The notes beneath the pieces are model-generated. The model did not search any database. It was not told the DNA's origin and saw only the letters and a list, made by a program, of their open reading frames with translations. This document shows positions 29,064-38,787 of a stretch of 64,000 nt of DNA, in pieces. Position 1 is the stretch's first letter, and the number at the start of each line of letters is the position of its first letter. Origin of the DNA: Okeania sp. SIO2B3 (GTDB taxonomy: Bacteria; Cyanobacteriota; Cyanobacteriia; Cyanobacteriales; Microcoleaceae); the NCBI RefSeq assembly GCF_010672525.1, contig NZ_JAAHGH010000020.1, positions 1 through 64,000 of the forward strand, in the 5' to 3' direction. The position numbers and the translations under genes are program-made.

Positions 29064-29499
29064 ATGCGCACTGCCTACCAATATAAATTAAGGCCCAACT
29101 CATACCAAATAGCCACCATAGAATTGTGGTTAGAATTGTTACGTCGGCAGTACAACTATCGTTTTAGTGAAAGATTGTCTAGGTGGGAAGAAAACCGTAA
29201 GATCAAAAATAGGGCGACAGGGCCCAGACATCCTGAAATCTCGTGGCTCCCGATGCAATGGCAGGGCAGGGAAACGAGAAGCCCACACTATAGCGCCAGC
29301 TTAGTGTGGGAGTATAATAAAAGTTATACATAAATGAGGTTTGTATCGTACCGCAAGCATTGGGTTAATCGATGCTGATGTCAACGGTTCTTTAAACATT
29401 ATGAAAAAAGCAGTCCCAAATGTCTTCGACCATGGGATAGAGAAGCCAGTGCGCCCTTGCGGGTCCCCCGACAGTCACGCAACTGGCGTGGTGTTGTAG
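29064..29499 (+). pseudogene. tnpB relic with internal deletion
   Basis: The first 89 codons encode a TnpB start (YQYKLRPNSYQIATIELWLE, LLRRQYNYRFSERLSRWEENR). After a frameshift and the loss of most of the gene, YRTASIGLIDADVNGSLNIM then KKAVPNVF carries the RuvC-III motif and reads to a stop at 29497. The tail PCGSPDSHATGVVL is shared with the relic at 42957-43060. The sequence homology to that relic continues past the stop codon up to the CHASE2 start codon. Confidence 0.85.
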
Positions 29500-29566
29500 T
29501 TCACGAGCGTCAGAATAACACCTGCAAAATAAGAATATGTCATATTTGACTATATTTTTATGAACT

Positions 29567-31846
29567 ATGTCACTGAAATCTCATTATGATTCTCTTGGAT
29601 CGAGAACTAACTCATTAATTTGGCAGTGGCGCGGGGTGTGGATAACTACTCCCTGCGTAACTCTACTGATAATATTACTCCGCCTAACTGGAATATTGCA
29701 GCTATGGGAGTGGGGTACATACGACTTTTATATCAGAAATAGACCTTTACCTCCAAGGGACAAACGTATCATAATTGTTGGTATTGATGAAGCCGATGTC
29801 CGCAGAGTAGGCCGGGGAACAATTCCTGATGCAACTCTTGCCAAGCTGCTCAAAAAACTTATAGCAATGGAACCCAGAGCTATTGGTTTAGATATTTACC
29901 GAAATTTACCTGTACCACCTGGTCATCGAAAACTGGTTGAAGTATTTCAAAACACTCCTAATCTAGTTGGCATCCAAAAAGTAGTAGGGGATGATAGAGG
30001 AGAAGGAGTAGCACCACCACCTGCTTTACAAGAAAAAGGACAAGTAGGAGCAAATGATACCCCTGTCGATGCAGATAATAGAGCTCGGCGAGGCTTATTC
30101 TACTTAGATAATAAATATGGGGAAATTATTTATAGCTTTGCCCTGCATTTAGCATTGTTTTATTTAGAACAGGAAAATATTAGAGCAGAAATAGTAGAGG
30201 GAACCGATCGCTGGCGTGTGGGAAATCAGGTATTCCCTCCTTTTCAAAAAAATGAAGGTGGTTATGTCAGAGCTGATTCCCGTGGATATCAGTTATTAAT
30301 TAACTATAGAGGGCCAAGTGGTCATTTTGAACAAGTTTCTCTGACAGATATTCTTGAAGATAGAGTCCCCCCAGACTGGGGACGCGATCGCATAATTCTA
30401 ATTGGAGCAGTAGGAGAAAGCTTCAACGATCTATTCTATACACCCTATAGTAGTCATTTGTTAGCTCCACCAAAACCAATGGCAGGAGTAGAACTACAAG
30501 CAAATTTTATTAGTCAAATTATTAGTGCGGCCCTAAATGAACGTCCCTTAATCAAAACTTGGTCTGAACCCCAGGAATGGTTATGGATTTTTATCTGGTC
30601 TGGAGTTGGTGCCATAGTTACATGGCAGTGGCGAAATCAAACAAAAAAATTCTTGTCACTAACATTATTGAAGCACCTCACCCTAGAAGCTGGGATCATT
30701 TTTCTTAGCACTTATATTATGTTTATTTGGGGATGGTGGCTTCCTGTAGTGCCTCCTTTATTAGCAATAGTAGTTTCTTCATTTGCTATTACAGGTTATG
30801 TTGCTGGCACTGCTAGTCTGATTAGAAAAACTTTTGCTCGTTATCACTCCAATGAAATAGTCAAGAACTTATTGGAAAGTAAAGAGGGTTTAAAAATAGG
30901 AGGTAAGAGGCAATGTATAACTGTATTAACTTCTGATTTAAGAGGGTTCACTGCCCTTTCTGAGCAACTATCCCCAGAAAGTGTTGTAGAAATTATTAAT
31001 ATTTATCTCAAAGATATATTAAAAATAATTACAAAATATGGTGGGAGTATTGACAAACTACTTGGTGATGGGATAATGGTTTTATTCGGTGCTCCCATAG
31101 CTAGAGAAGATGATGCACATAGAGCTGTGGCCTGTGCAGTGGCAATGCAGCTAGAAATGAAATCCATTAATCAAAAAATTAAAGTTCTAGGGTTTCCAGC
31201 TTTAGAAATGGGTATTGGTATTAATACAGGGGATGCTGTAGTCGGAAATATTGGCTCTGAAGAACATACTGAATATACTGCTATTGGTTGGGAAGTTAAT
31301 TTGGCTTTTCGGATAGAAAGCTATGCCACTGGAAATCAAATTTTGATTTCTAATGCTACTAGGGCAGCGATCGGCACCTCACAATTAAGGATAGATAGTA
31401 CGAAGGAAATTAGGCCTAAAGGTATTAGTAATCCAATTAATATTTATGAGGTGGGAGGAATTAGCGATAAATATAATCTATTTTTGCCGAAAGAAGAGGA
31501 AATTCTATTACCGATAGAAAAACCAATTCCTATCTTTTATTTAATTGTAGAAGGTAAACATATTAGTAATACTGTGTTTAAGGGAAAGTTAGTTAAGCTT
31601 TCTCAAAGAGGAGCGGAGATAGAAATTAACAGATATGCTTCAGAAGATTCACTACCATTAGCTCACAGTAATATCCAACTTAATTTATTAAACCCTAGCA
31701 ATAAATCGTTTATGAGTGAGCATATTTATGGAAAAGTATTAAGAGTAGAAGAAGCATCAAAGACTTTTTACATCCGCTTTACTTTTAAGCCTCAATCTGC
31801 TTTAGAACAACTTGATAGTTTATATCAATCTTCTTTGCAACGATAG
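29567..31846 (+). CDS. CHASE2-adenylate cyclase (class III)
   Basis: A 759-residue membrane cyclase. A first helix (about 25-45) leads into a CHASE2 sensor outside the membrane (about 50-330), then three helices (335-355, 372-392, 393-417). The cyclase domain spans about 445-635: metal-binding D457 (TSDLRGFTALSEQL) and D501 (LLGDGIMVLFG), adenine-selecting K497 and T571, transition-state N578 and R582. K plus T is the class IIIb pattern of ATP-specific, bicarbonate-responsive cyclases. GD in the usual YTxIGD is GW here. Residues 655-750 look PilZ-like (GKLVKLSQRGAEIEI). No ribosome site is visible; the leader derives from a tnpB relic tail. It likely makes cAMP in response to a periplasmic signal. 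Confidence 0.9.
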   Translation: MSLKSHYDSLGSRTNSLIWQWRGVWITTPCVTLLIILLRLTGILQLWEWGTYDFYIRNRPLPPRDKRIIIVGIDEADVRRVGRGTIPDATLAKLLKKLIAMEPRAIGLDIYRNLPVPPGHRKLVEVFQNTPNLVGIQKVVGDDRGEGVAPPPALQEKGQVGANDTPVDADNRARRGLFYLDNKYGEIIYSFALHLALFYLEQENIRAEIVEGTDRWRVGNQVFPPFQKNEGGYVRADSRGYQLLINYRGPSGHFEQVSLTDILEDRVPPDWGRDRIILIGAVGESFNDLFYTPYSSHLLAPPKPMAGVELQANFISQIISAALNERPLIKTWSEPQEWLWIFIWSGVGAIVTWQWRNQTKKFLSLTLLKHLTLEAGIIFLSTYIMFIWGWWLPVVPPLLAIVVSSFAITGYVAGTASLIRKTFARYHSNEIVKNLLESKEGLKIGGKRQCITVLTSDLRGFTALSEQLSPESVVEIINIYLKDILKIITKYGGSIDKLLGDGIMVLFGAPIAREDDAHRAVACAVAMQLEMKSINQKIKVLGFPALEMGIGINTGDAVVGNIGSEEHTEYTAIGWEVNLAFRIESYATGNQILISNATRAAIGTSQLRIDSTKEIRPKGISNPINIYEVGGISDKYNLFLPKEEEILLPIEKPIPIFYLIVEGKHISNTVFKGKLVKLSQRGAEIEINRYASEDSLPLAHSNIQLNLLNPSNKSFMSEHIYGKVLRVEEASKTFYIRFTFKPQSALEQLDSLYQSSLQR

Positions 31847-32591
31847 TAAATGATGTGTTGGGGAATGAATTAGTTACTGTATATCCTGATTAATCTTTAG
31901 GACTTAAGCAGTAGAGCGTATTTCCATCATTGCGACTGACTAAGTCTTGAGCTTTTTACTATGTCATTCAGGATAAATATCTGCCACAAATCTCTGTTCC
32001 CTTTTCCCTATTAATCAAAATTTAACCTTTATACTAAATTTTAAAGTATCGACAACAATAATTTAATTTATATCTTCCCTACCCTGCTCTTACCAGCTAA
32101 ATGGCATTCTACGCATCTCTCAAAGCACTCTGTACGGACAAGCTAGTTACGTCTTGGGTTGATCTCATAAGCGACTAGCGATGACACTCCTAACCCAGGA
32201 GCCTTATTTGCTCTACTAGAACACATTATTGTCAGAACCACAAAATTGACTGGTTTTACCATAAGATGATCCCCTCAAGGAGAGCGTGAGTCTTCAACCA
32301 ACATTATGATCAAAATTACACATAAAATAGGCTAGAGGAAAATTTTTAACTCTAGCTGTAGAAGTTAATATCAAGCCCTGGAATCATTAAAAGATAGCTG
32401 ATTACATTAGGCCTAGAGCTTCTAGTTAGTAATCGCTATCTTTAAAATATGGGAAATTTTTAGGTAAAATGAAATGGAATATCAATTTTTTTTTCTTTGT
32501 GGTATACCTGTAGTTAAGACTAAATGTCTGTGATATATGGCACTACTACTGTTATTACTTAATTAGCACACACAGCAATCGTTGTAATTGA
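31847..32591. other. Non-coding gap
   Basis: No gene found. At 32150-32330 the minus strand reads GGCTCCTGGGTTAGGAGTGTCA, faintly like an IS605-type right end, but the surrounding sequence is too decayed to call. Confidence 0.4.
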
Positions 32592-32738
32592 TTAACGACG
32601 ACGACGACGACGACGACCACCAGCTACTGAGTCTAAATCCTTGTCAGTTAGCTTTTCCAATGTAGGCTGCTTGTCAGCAGTAGGCTTTTTCCAGGTACTT
32701 TCTCGTTTTGGGTTTGGTTTTTGTTGTCTATCTGTCAT
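32592..32738 (-). CDS. RiPP-precursor-like peptide: double-Gly leader and Arg7 tail
   Basis: A 48-residue peptide: a polar, Lys/Pro-rich start (MTDRQQKPNPKRESTWKKPT), then LEKLTDKDLDSVAGG and seven Arg to the stop. The LxxLxDxDLxxVxGG stretch is the double-glycine leader motif of Nif11/NHLP and bacteriocin-type precursors, cleaved after GG by peptidase-transporters. The Arg run is CGT repeated seven times at the very end. A strong ribosome site (AGGAGAAGGACA before ATG) shows it is meant to be translated. No modifying enzyme, C39 peptidase or exporter gene is in the window. Alternatives: a short basic RNA- or DNA-binding peptide. The gene reads against its neighbours. Confidence 0.7.
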   Translation of the reverse strand: MTDRQQKPNPKRESTWKKPTADKQPTLEKLTDKDLDSVAGGRRRRRRR

Positions 32739-33216
32739 TGTCCTTCTCCTAAGTAACTCTTCTAACTCAATCTAAGTGTGTATACTGTTGTATACTATGG
32801 TGAGATAGTATTTAACTACATATCCTACTTATAGTTTAACTCATAGTTAACCCTTGCGTCTATCATATCCCACCAAGTAATCGTTTAAATCCCTGATATA
32901 GTGAGTCTTTAAAAAAATTTTACATACTCAATAATATTAACTAGGTACTTACAATCTTTTAAGAGGGTAAATGTGGGCCATCACCAATTACTTGAACTTA
33001 ATTATAACTACAATACTATAGGCAATCGATCCGGAATTGATAAATATTTTACCACAATATATATCCATCTTTTATTACTCTCGCCGGAGAAGATTTGAAA
33101 GGACAACATTTTATTGATTGAGGTGGCGATCGCTAAATCTAATACCAAATCTCAAAACGTTTGCTGTATATCATCTTTATTTAGTAATAAGGGAGATGGG
33201 CAGGTAGGGAGATGTT

Positions 33217-33444
33217 CATTAATTGATAATTGATAATGGATAATTGATAATTACCTCGGGTTTTAACCGTTACGGAATTGAATATAAGGAAATATTATTT
33301 CTTTTCTCTTGGTCTCATGGATATGGCGCAGGTTTCGGAGCCATCCCACCCTTCGGGAAGCTCCGCTAACGACCGCTTTTTCCCCGATCAAGGGGAGGGT
33401 TCAAGGCGCGAATTATTTAATTATTAATTATTAATTATTCGGTA
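33217..33444 (+). repeat. Dispersed element family A, copy 3
   Basis: ATTGATAATTGATAATGG, ACCGTTACGGAATTGAATAT, a middle that differs from copies 1 and 2 (ATATGGCGCAGGTTTCGGAG), GACCGCTTTTTCCCC, and the AT-rich end with ATTATTCGGTAA. The remainder of the gap 32739-34242 holds elements C and E and no gene. Confidence 0.85.
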
Positions 33445-33679
33445 ATCAAATATAGCTAGGACTTATATTAGAGTTGTCGCTAATATAGATAGAAAAAAAT
33501 CGCTCAAATTAAGACACAGTAATAATTCCAGACGTTTTTTGATATGAGAATGGCTAAAATCCTTACATGATAAGGGTTTACCAGTTTTTTATAGTTATAA
33601 AGCGACAAGTCTATTATGTCCGGTTGAATAGTTATAAGTTAGAAGCTCTCGTAGTTGGGTTTTAGCAAGAAGATAGATT

Positions 33680-33776
33680 AGGACTTACACACCTGCAACG
33701 TATTTTCGTCTGAAGCGACCGGACCGAACAGAAGCAATCTCAAATCCTAGTTTTTCGTATCTTATGCGTAAGTCCT
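33680..33776 (+). repeat. Inverted-repeat element family C, copy 1
   Basis: AGGACTTACACA at the left and TGCGTAAGTCCT at the right are inverted repeats. The interior (GCAACGTATTTTCGTC, CAAATCCTAGTTTTTCG) recurs reversed at 52752-52856. About 97 bp, no coding capacity. Confidence 0.75.
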
Positions 33777-33967
33777 GATAGTATTATTCTTCAGAAAAGG
33801 TACGAAGCTATAAGAATTTGAACATTGGTGATTTGAGGTATGATATCCTGTCGGGATAATTAGTTGATGAAAAACTTTGTACCTTCTCACCTTATTCTTT
33901 CCCTTCTGCCTTCTGCCTTCCTTCTGTAGTTTAGCAACCGTCAAAAAATACAAATTATACCCACACA

Positions 33968-34127
33968 TCAGCAACGCCAAAACTTTCTCCTTCTGCTACT
34001 CTTTCTTCTTCTTTCTTTCCTCCTGACTCCTGAGGACTGAGTTCCCCTCTTGGGAGGGGGAGGGGCGAGGGGTGGGTTGACTCCTAAATAATTAAGATTA
34101 ATATCATACACTAATTCACCAAGGCCA
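33968..34127 (-). repeat. Inverted-repeat element family E, copy 1
   Basis: TCAGCAACGCC at 33968 is one end; the other (GGCCTTGGTGAA on the minus strand) is decayed. Inner blocks GTATGATATTAAT, TTAGGAGTCAACCCACCC and GGAGGAAAGAAAGAAGAAG match copy 2 at 52472-52668. Confidence 0.65.
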
Positions 34128-34242
34128 GAATTTGAACATATTGTTGTTGGGTTTTGCTCGGCTTTACCCAATCTACTACTATTTTAGATAGTATAGGTGT
34201 TGTCTACAAAATAATAAATCTTAATTAAATTGGTAATTAGTT

Positions 34243-37200
34243 GTGAAATCCCATTCCTCTCTCTTCGTAGTATCACTAACTTTTTTCTTGTGGAATTTTT
34301 TCAGTAACTGGAAAACTCAGGCAAATGCTCAGATAGTTCCAGATAACACCCTTGGTGAAGAAAGTTCTGTAGTCAATTCCATCGATCAACTGAAAGACCA
34401 AATTGAAGGAGGATCTATTCGTGGCTCAAATTTATTCCATAGTTTTCAGGAATTTAATATCAGAGAAGGTAGAAGCGTTTATTTTATCAATCCTAACGGC
34501 ATAGAAAATATCCTGACTAGAATTACAGGTAATAACCCCAGTAGTATTTTAGGCAAATTGGGGGTAGATGGCGGGGCAAATTTATTTTTGGTTAATCCCC
34601 AGGGCATTTTTTTTGGGCCTAATGCCAGTTTAGATATTCGGGGTTCATTTATTGCCACAACTGCTAACGAAATTAGACTGGGAGAAAATGGACTCTTCAG
34701 TGCTACAGCACCTCATACCAGTAATTTATTATCCGTAGAACCCTCAGCTCTATTCTCAAATCAACTGGAGACTCGAACTAGAGGAGCAATTATTAATCAA
34801 TCAGTAGAAGTAGGTTTGGAATTAGAAGGAGAAAAAACTCTAGCATTTGTAGGAGGAGATGTAATTGTAGATGGAGGGGTAATTATAGTACCACAGGGAA
34901 GGGTAGAGTTAGGAGCAATAGGAAATAACTCTGTTGTTAAGTTAAATTCAACAAACAAAGGCTATGAGTTAGATTATTCTGAGGTTGAGAATTTTCAGGA
35001 TATAGATATTAATTCTGCTGTCATTGATACTCAAGGAGATGAGGGTGGTGGTGATATTTCAATTCAAGGGAGGCGTATTACTGTTACAGGAATATCTGAA
35101 ATTACAGGCAGTACAAATGGATCGCAGCCAGGAGGAGACATAGAAATTACTGCTTCAGAAGTAGTAGAAGTAGCTGATAGTGATATTTTTAGTGATGTTG
35201 GTAACGAAGATGGGAATAACGAAGAAGCTACAGGAAATGGAGGTGATATAGATATTGAAACTCAGCGTTTGATTATCAGGGATGGCTCAGAGATTGCAAC
35301 AGACACTTTTGGTGGAGGTGATTCTGGAAACTTAACATTAAGAGCAACTGAGATTGAAGCTAGAGGTAAAAGTAGTCGAGTAGATGAAGATGGTTTTAAT
35401 TTCAACAATTTTATAGGCACTGATGTTGAATTGGAAGCCACTGGAGATGGAGGAATATTAACCATTGAAGCTCAAAATATCAATTTACAAGATGAGACTC
35501 AAATATCTACAGGTACTATTGGGGAAGGTAAAGGAGGTAACATTAATATCCAAGCTCAACAGTTGATACTTAGAGATGGCTCAAACATTGGAGTAGACAC
35601 TTTTGGTGAAGGTCAAGCAGGAAGTTTGACAGTACAAGCAAAAGAAATTAAACTGATTGGTATTACAGAAGATGGGTTTAGTAGTGCCTTGTCTGCAACA
35701 GTTCAAGAAGAAGCAACAGGGGATGGAGGGGTTCTTTCCATTGAAACTAAGAGTTTGAGCATACAGGATGGAGCATTTGTAGGGGTTTTTACTCTTGGTG
35801 CAGGTGATGCAGGAGAACTTAACATTAAAGCTAATGAAATAGAAGTGATTGGCCGTTCTGAGGATGGTATTTTTCCTAGCACTATATCTGCCACAGTAAG
35901 GGATAACGGCGAATTCAGATCCAGTGGTAATGGTGGAGAAATATCCATTGAAACTGATAGTTTAACAATCCGAGATGGGGCTACAATTGAGGCTCGAACT
36001 GAGGGAGATGGAACAGCAGGAAGCATTTCTATTCAAGCCAATAATAACATTACTGTTTCTGGATTTAGTTCCACTGATGGTGATTCTAGTGCTATTACTG
36101 CTGGTACAGAGTCAGGAGCAACTGGAGAAGGCGGTAGTATAGAAATTACTACTCCTATCCTGAATATTGATAATGGAGCATTAATTACGGCAAGAAGTAA
36201 CAGTGATTTTGACGGAGGTAATATTTCTCTGAATATCAACACCTTAAATCTCACAACAGGTGGTCAAGTGGTGACCTCTAGTTTCGGCGGTGGTGATGGA
36301 GGTACAATAGAAATAAATGCTAGAGAAGGTATTTTTATTTCAGGCATCGACTCCAACTTCAATGAAAGAGAAGAATTGGGAATGATGATAACAGATAGAG
36401 AAATAGAAATCGGCGGTAGTCCAGAAAGCGCAATTGCCTCCCGTGCTAGGGGTAATGGTGATGCGGGTTCAGTTATAATCAATACACCCCTACTGAGGGT
36501 GGAAGACCTGGGTATAGTGACTGTTAGTAGTTCCGGCGAAGGTGTAGCAGGTTCGCTGAGTATTAACGCTCCATCAATTGAATTTAACAATGGTACTCTG
36601 GCGGCAGAAACTAGCGCTGGAGACCAAGGTAATATTACGATCGACTCTTCAAATATCAGTTTAGAAAATAACAGTTCGATTACTACCAGTGCTAGGGGGG
36701 ATGCTACGGGAGGTAATATTACGATTAATACTCAGTTTATTATAGCTAGAGATGGTAGCCAAATTAATGCTAATGCTGTTGAAGGTCAAGGTGGTAATAT
36801 TGATATTACAGCTGAGGGATTATTTTTTGACAACAGTAGCAATTTGACTGCTAGTTCAGCATTAGGGATTGATGGCACAATTGATGTCAACACTCAAGTA
36901 GACCCCACTCAAGGGGTGGTGACATTATCTCCTGAAGTTGTGGATGCGGAGTCTGTGGTAGCACAAAATCTATGTTTACCAAATCAAGATCGAATAGCAG
37001 GGAGTAGTTTTGTTATTACAGGTCGAGGGGGTCTACCACCAAATCCTACTCAACCCTTAACAGTATTGAGAGGGGTCGTAGATTGGGAAACTGGCGCGAA
37101 AAAAACTACATCATCAGATGTCAAGCAACAAACTGTATTAGTTTACCAGAGACAACAGAGTAAAAAATTACCAGAAATTTTTCAAGCTCAGGGTTGGGTA

Positions 37201-37302
37201 ATGAATACATCTGGTAATATTATCCTGACAGCTACTTCCCCCAGTGTAAATACAGGTAGTTTACAATTAATTCACCCAGGTTGTTATGTATTAGGGGAAT
37301 AA
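34243..37302 (+). CDS. TpsA1: filamentous-haemagglutinin-like exoprotein
   Basis: A 1019-residue secreted protein starting at a GTG. Residues 1-29 are a signal peptide (..NANAQ cut region). The two-partner secretion domain (about 30-260) shows NPNGIENILTRITG, LVNPQGIFFGPNASLDIRGS and FIATTANEIRLGENGLF. Repeats of about 80-100 residues follow (GDGGxLxIEAQxLxLxDGxxIxxxTxGxGxAGxLTIxA), predicting a long right-handed beta-helix to about 900. The C-terminal part (GRGGLPPNPTQPLTVLRG, LQLIHPGCY) is shared with TpsA2. It should be exported by the TpsB at 43567 and reach the cell surface or medium. Many antisense ORFs here reflect the repeats and are not genes. Confidence 0.92.
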   Translation: MKSHSSLFVVSLTFFLWNFFSNWKTQANAQIVPDNTLGEESSVVNSIDQLKDQIEGGSIRGSNLFHSFQEFNIREGRSVYFINPNGIENILTRITGNNPSSILGKLGVDGGANLFLVNPQGIFFGPNASLDIRGSFIATTANEIRLGENGLFSATAPHTSNLLSVEPSALFSNQLETRTRGAIINQSVEVGLELEGEKTLAFVGGDVIVDGGVIIVPQGRVELGAIGNNSVVKLNSTNKGYELDYSEVENFQDIDINSAVIDTQGDEGGGDISIQGRRITVTGISEITGSTNGSQPGGDIEITASEVVEVADSDIFSDVGNEDGNNEEATGNGGDIDIETQRLIIRDGSEIATDTFGGGDSGNLTLRATEIEARGKSSRVDEDGFNFNNFIGTDVELEATGDGGILTIEAQNINLQDETQISTGTIGEGKGGNINIQAQQLILRDGSNIGVDTFGEGQAGSLTVQAKEIKLIGITEDGFSSALSATVQEEATGDGGVLSIETKSLSIQDGAFVGVFTLGAGDAGELNIKANEIEVIGRSEDGIFPSTISATVRDNGEFRSSGNGGEISIETDSLTIRDGATIEARTEGDGTAGSISIQANNNITVSGFSSTDGDSSAITAGTESGATGEGGSIEITTPILNIDNGALITARSNSDFDGGNISLNINTLNLTTGGQVVTSSFGGGDGGTIEINAREGIFISGIDSNFNEREELGMMITDREIEIGGSPESAIASRARGNGDAGSVIINTPLLRVEDLGIVTVSSSGEGVAGSLSINAPSIEFNNGTLAAETSAGDQGNITIDSSNISLENNSSITTSARGDATGGNITINTQFIIARDGSQINANAVEGQGGNIDITAEGLFFDNSSNLTASSALGIDGTIDVNTQVDPTQGVVTLSPEVVDAESVVAQNLCLPNQDRIAGSSFVITGRGGLPPNPTQPLTVLRGVVDWETGAKKTTSSDVKQQTVLVYQRQQSKKLPEIFQAQGWVMNTSGNIILTATSPSVNTGSLQLIHPGCYVLGE

Positions 37303-37308
37303 CGACGG

Positions 37309-37346
<38 letters not shown>

Positions 37347-37828
37347 ATGAAAAAATAAGGAAGTTTTTGATCGCTAATTATCAAAATAATTGGGTCGCGC
37401 AACCCCCCTTTTAAGGCGAAATATTTTTGGAGTCTTGCTCAACTCCCCGTTACAAAAATAACTTCTGTACGAGCGTTATATCATGTCCGGATAATCAGTG
37501 AGAAAAAAACCTTTTCCCTTCTGACCTTTTCTTTCCTCCTACCTCCTGCCTCCTGCCTCCTGTCTTACCTCTTCCAAAGTGTAAGTATTCAACCGGACAT
37601 GATATTAGCGGCAGCTCTGCGTTAGCAAACGGCCGAAAGCTTGCGCATAACTATCGTTAAGGCCCCTACTGACTTCTGACTTCGTTAACCGGACTTGAGT
37701 TCTGGTAGGGGAGCTGTCGATAGGGCGATGTACAGAATTCAGGAAGGAAGAAAGGAGGGAAGAAGAAAAGTAAAGATAATTTCAGTATTTCTTCGGTACT
37801 GTCAGTTCTTACAGCAGATTTAAGGTAA

Positions 37829-37897
37829 ATGAGGTACACATAAGAATAGTCAAGTATTTGTAGTGTGGGCATTTTGCCCGCGACTGGTGTACCTCAC
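37829..37897. repeat. Inverted-repeat element family G, copy 2
   Basis: ATGAGGTACACA..TGTACCTCA ends with the central palindrome GTGTGGGCATTTTGCCCGC. Copy 1 is at 9449. Confidence 0.65.
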
Positions 37898-37916
37898 TAA
37901 TATGAAATATGCTTTC

Positions 37917-38162
37917 ATTAATGGATAATGGATAATGGATAATTGGTAATTACAAGAAGGTTAAAACCGTTACGGAATTGAATATAAGGAAATATTATTT
38001 CTTCTCTTGGTTGATGGTCGGACAGCTCCGAGACCCGCTCTTATCAGAGCCGCTCCGAAGATCGCCATCCCTCGACCGCTTTTTCCCCTTAAAATGAGGA
38101 GGCTTCAAGGCGCGAATTATTTAATTATTAATTATTAATTATTAATTATTAATTATTCGGTA
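37917..38162 (+). repeat. Dispersed element family A, copy 4
   Basis: ATTAATGGATAATGG, ACCGTTACGGAATTGAATAT, GACCGCTTTTTCCCC and a long AT-rich end with ATTATTCGGTAA. The middle (GGTCGGACAGCTCCGAGACC) again differs from the other copies. Confidence 0.85.
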
Positions 38163-38472
38163 AATTCTATTTATATAGCAATGTCCGCTGGCATATTTAC
38201 AAATTACAGGAGGTGTCCAATAGCTAAAAGTCTTATATGATTCCTACGGAATGCTTGGGCAAACAGCTTTTTATTCCCCTGTTGCCTCACAGAAGTGCGC
38301 ATTCCCTCTCTTGGTCAGCATTCCCATGGCGAGGAGACCAGCTCTTGACAGAGCTGCTCCGCTAACGCCGGGTTCCGACCGCTTGCGTCTATCGCCGACG
38401 CGGGATCGCACTGCTGTTGTCTATTGCCTGTTGCCTGCGCACAGCGCTATAAATGACCGCATTTTATATAAA

Positions 38473-38756
38473 TAGGGTTTGCGCTCATAAAGTCTTTTTG
38501 CTCTTTGTAGGAGACAGGAGACAACCCACCCGCGGGCCCCTCTCCCAGGAGGGGAGAGGAAGACAGGAGACAGGAGGAACGGGGAATGAACGAGGAGGTA
38601 GGAGCTAAGTTTTGTCAGAGTGATTTTTCGGCTTTTGCTTCGGTGAAAATCCTCACTTTTTTAACTACAGCAACCGAAAAGCTCATACTTTTAAAGACAG
38701 AAAAAGCCTAAAACCAATATCAGTCAATGCTTTGATATTTAATCAGTAAGCCCTAA
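38473..38756 (+). mobile_element. Inverted-repeat element family B, copy 2
   Basis: Starts TAGGGTTTGCGCTC and ends AATCAGTAAGCCCTAA. The internal tandem zone holds AGGAGACA units split by a CCTCTCCCAGGAGGGGAGAG hairpin, and the downstream half is diverged. The gap 37303-38787 has no gene. Confidence 0.75.
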
Positions 38757-38787
38757 ATATATCATAGATCGATGTTTAATAATAATT

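Noticed and set aside
32100-32330. IS605-like relic (GGCTCCTGGGTTAGGAGTGT on the minus strand)
   Set aside because: One weak hairpin and no coding trace; too decayed to support.
35262-36590. Minus-strand frames inside tpsA1 and tpsA2 (for example 36264-36590 and 41511-42176)
   Set aside because: Antisense shadows of beta-helix repeats, low-complexity Pro/Ser/Leu products.
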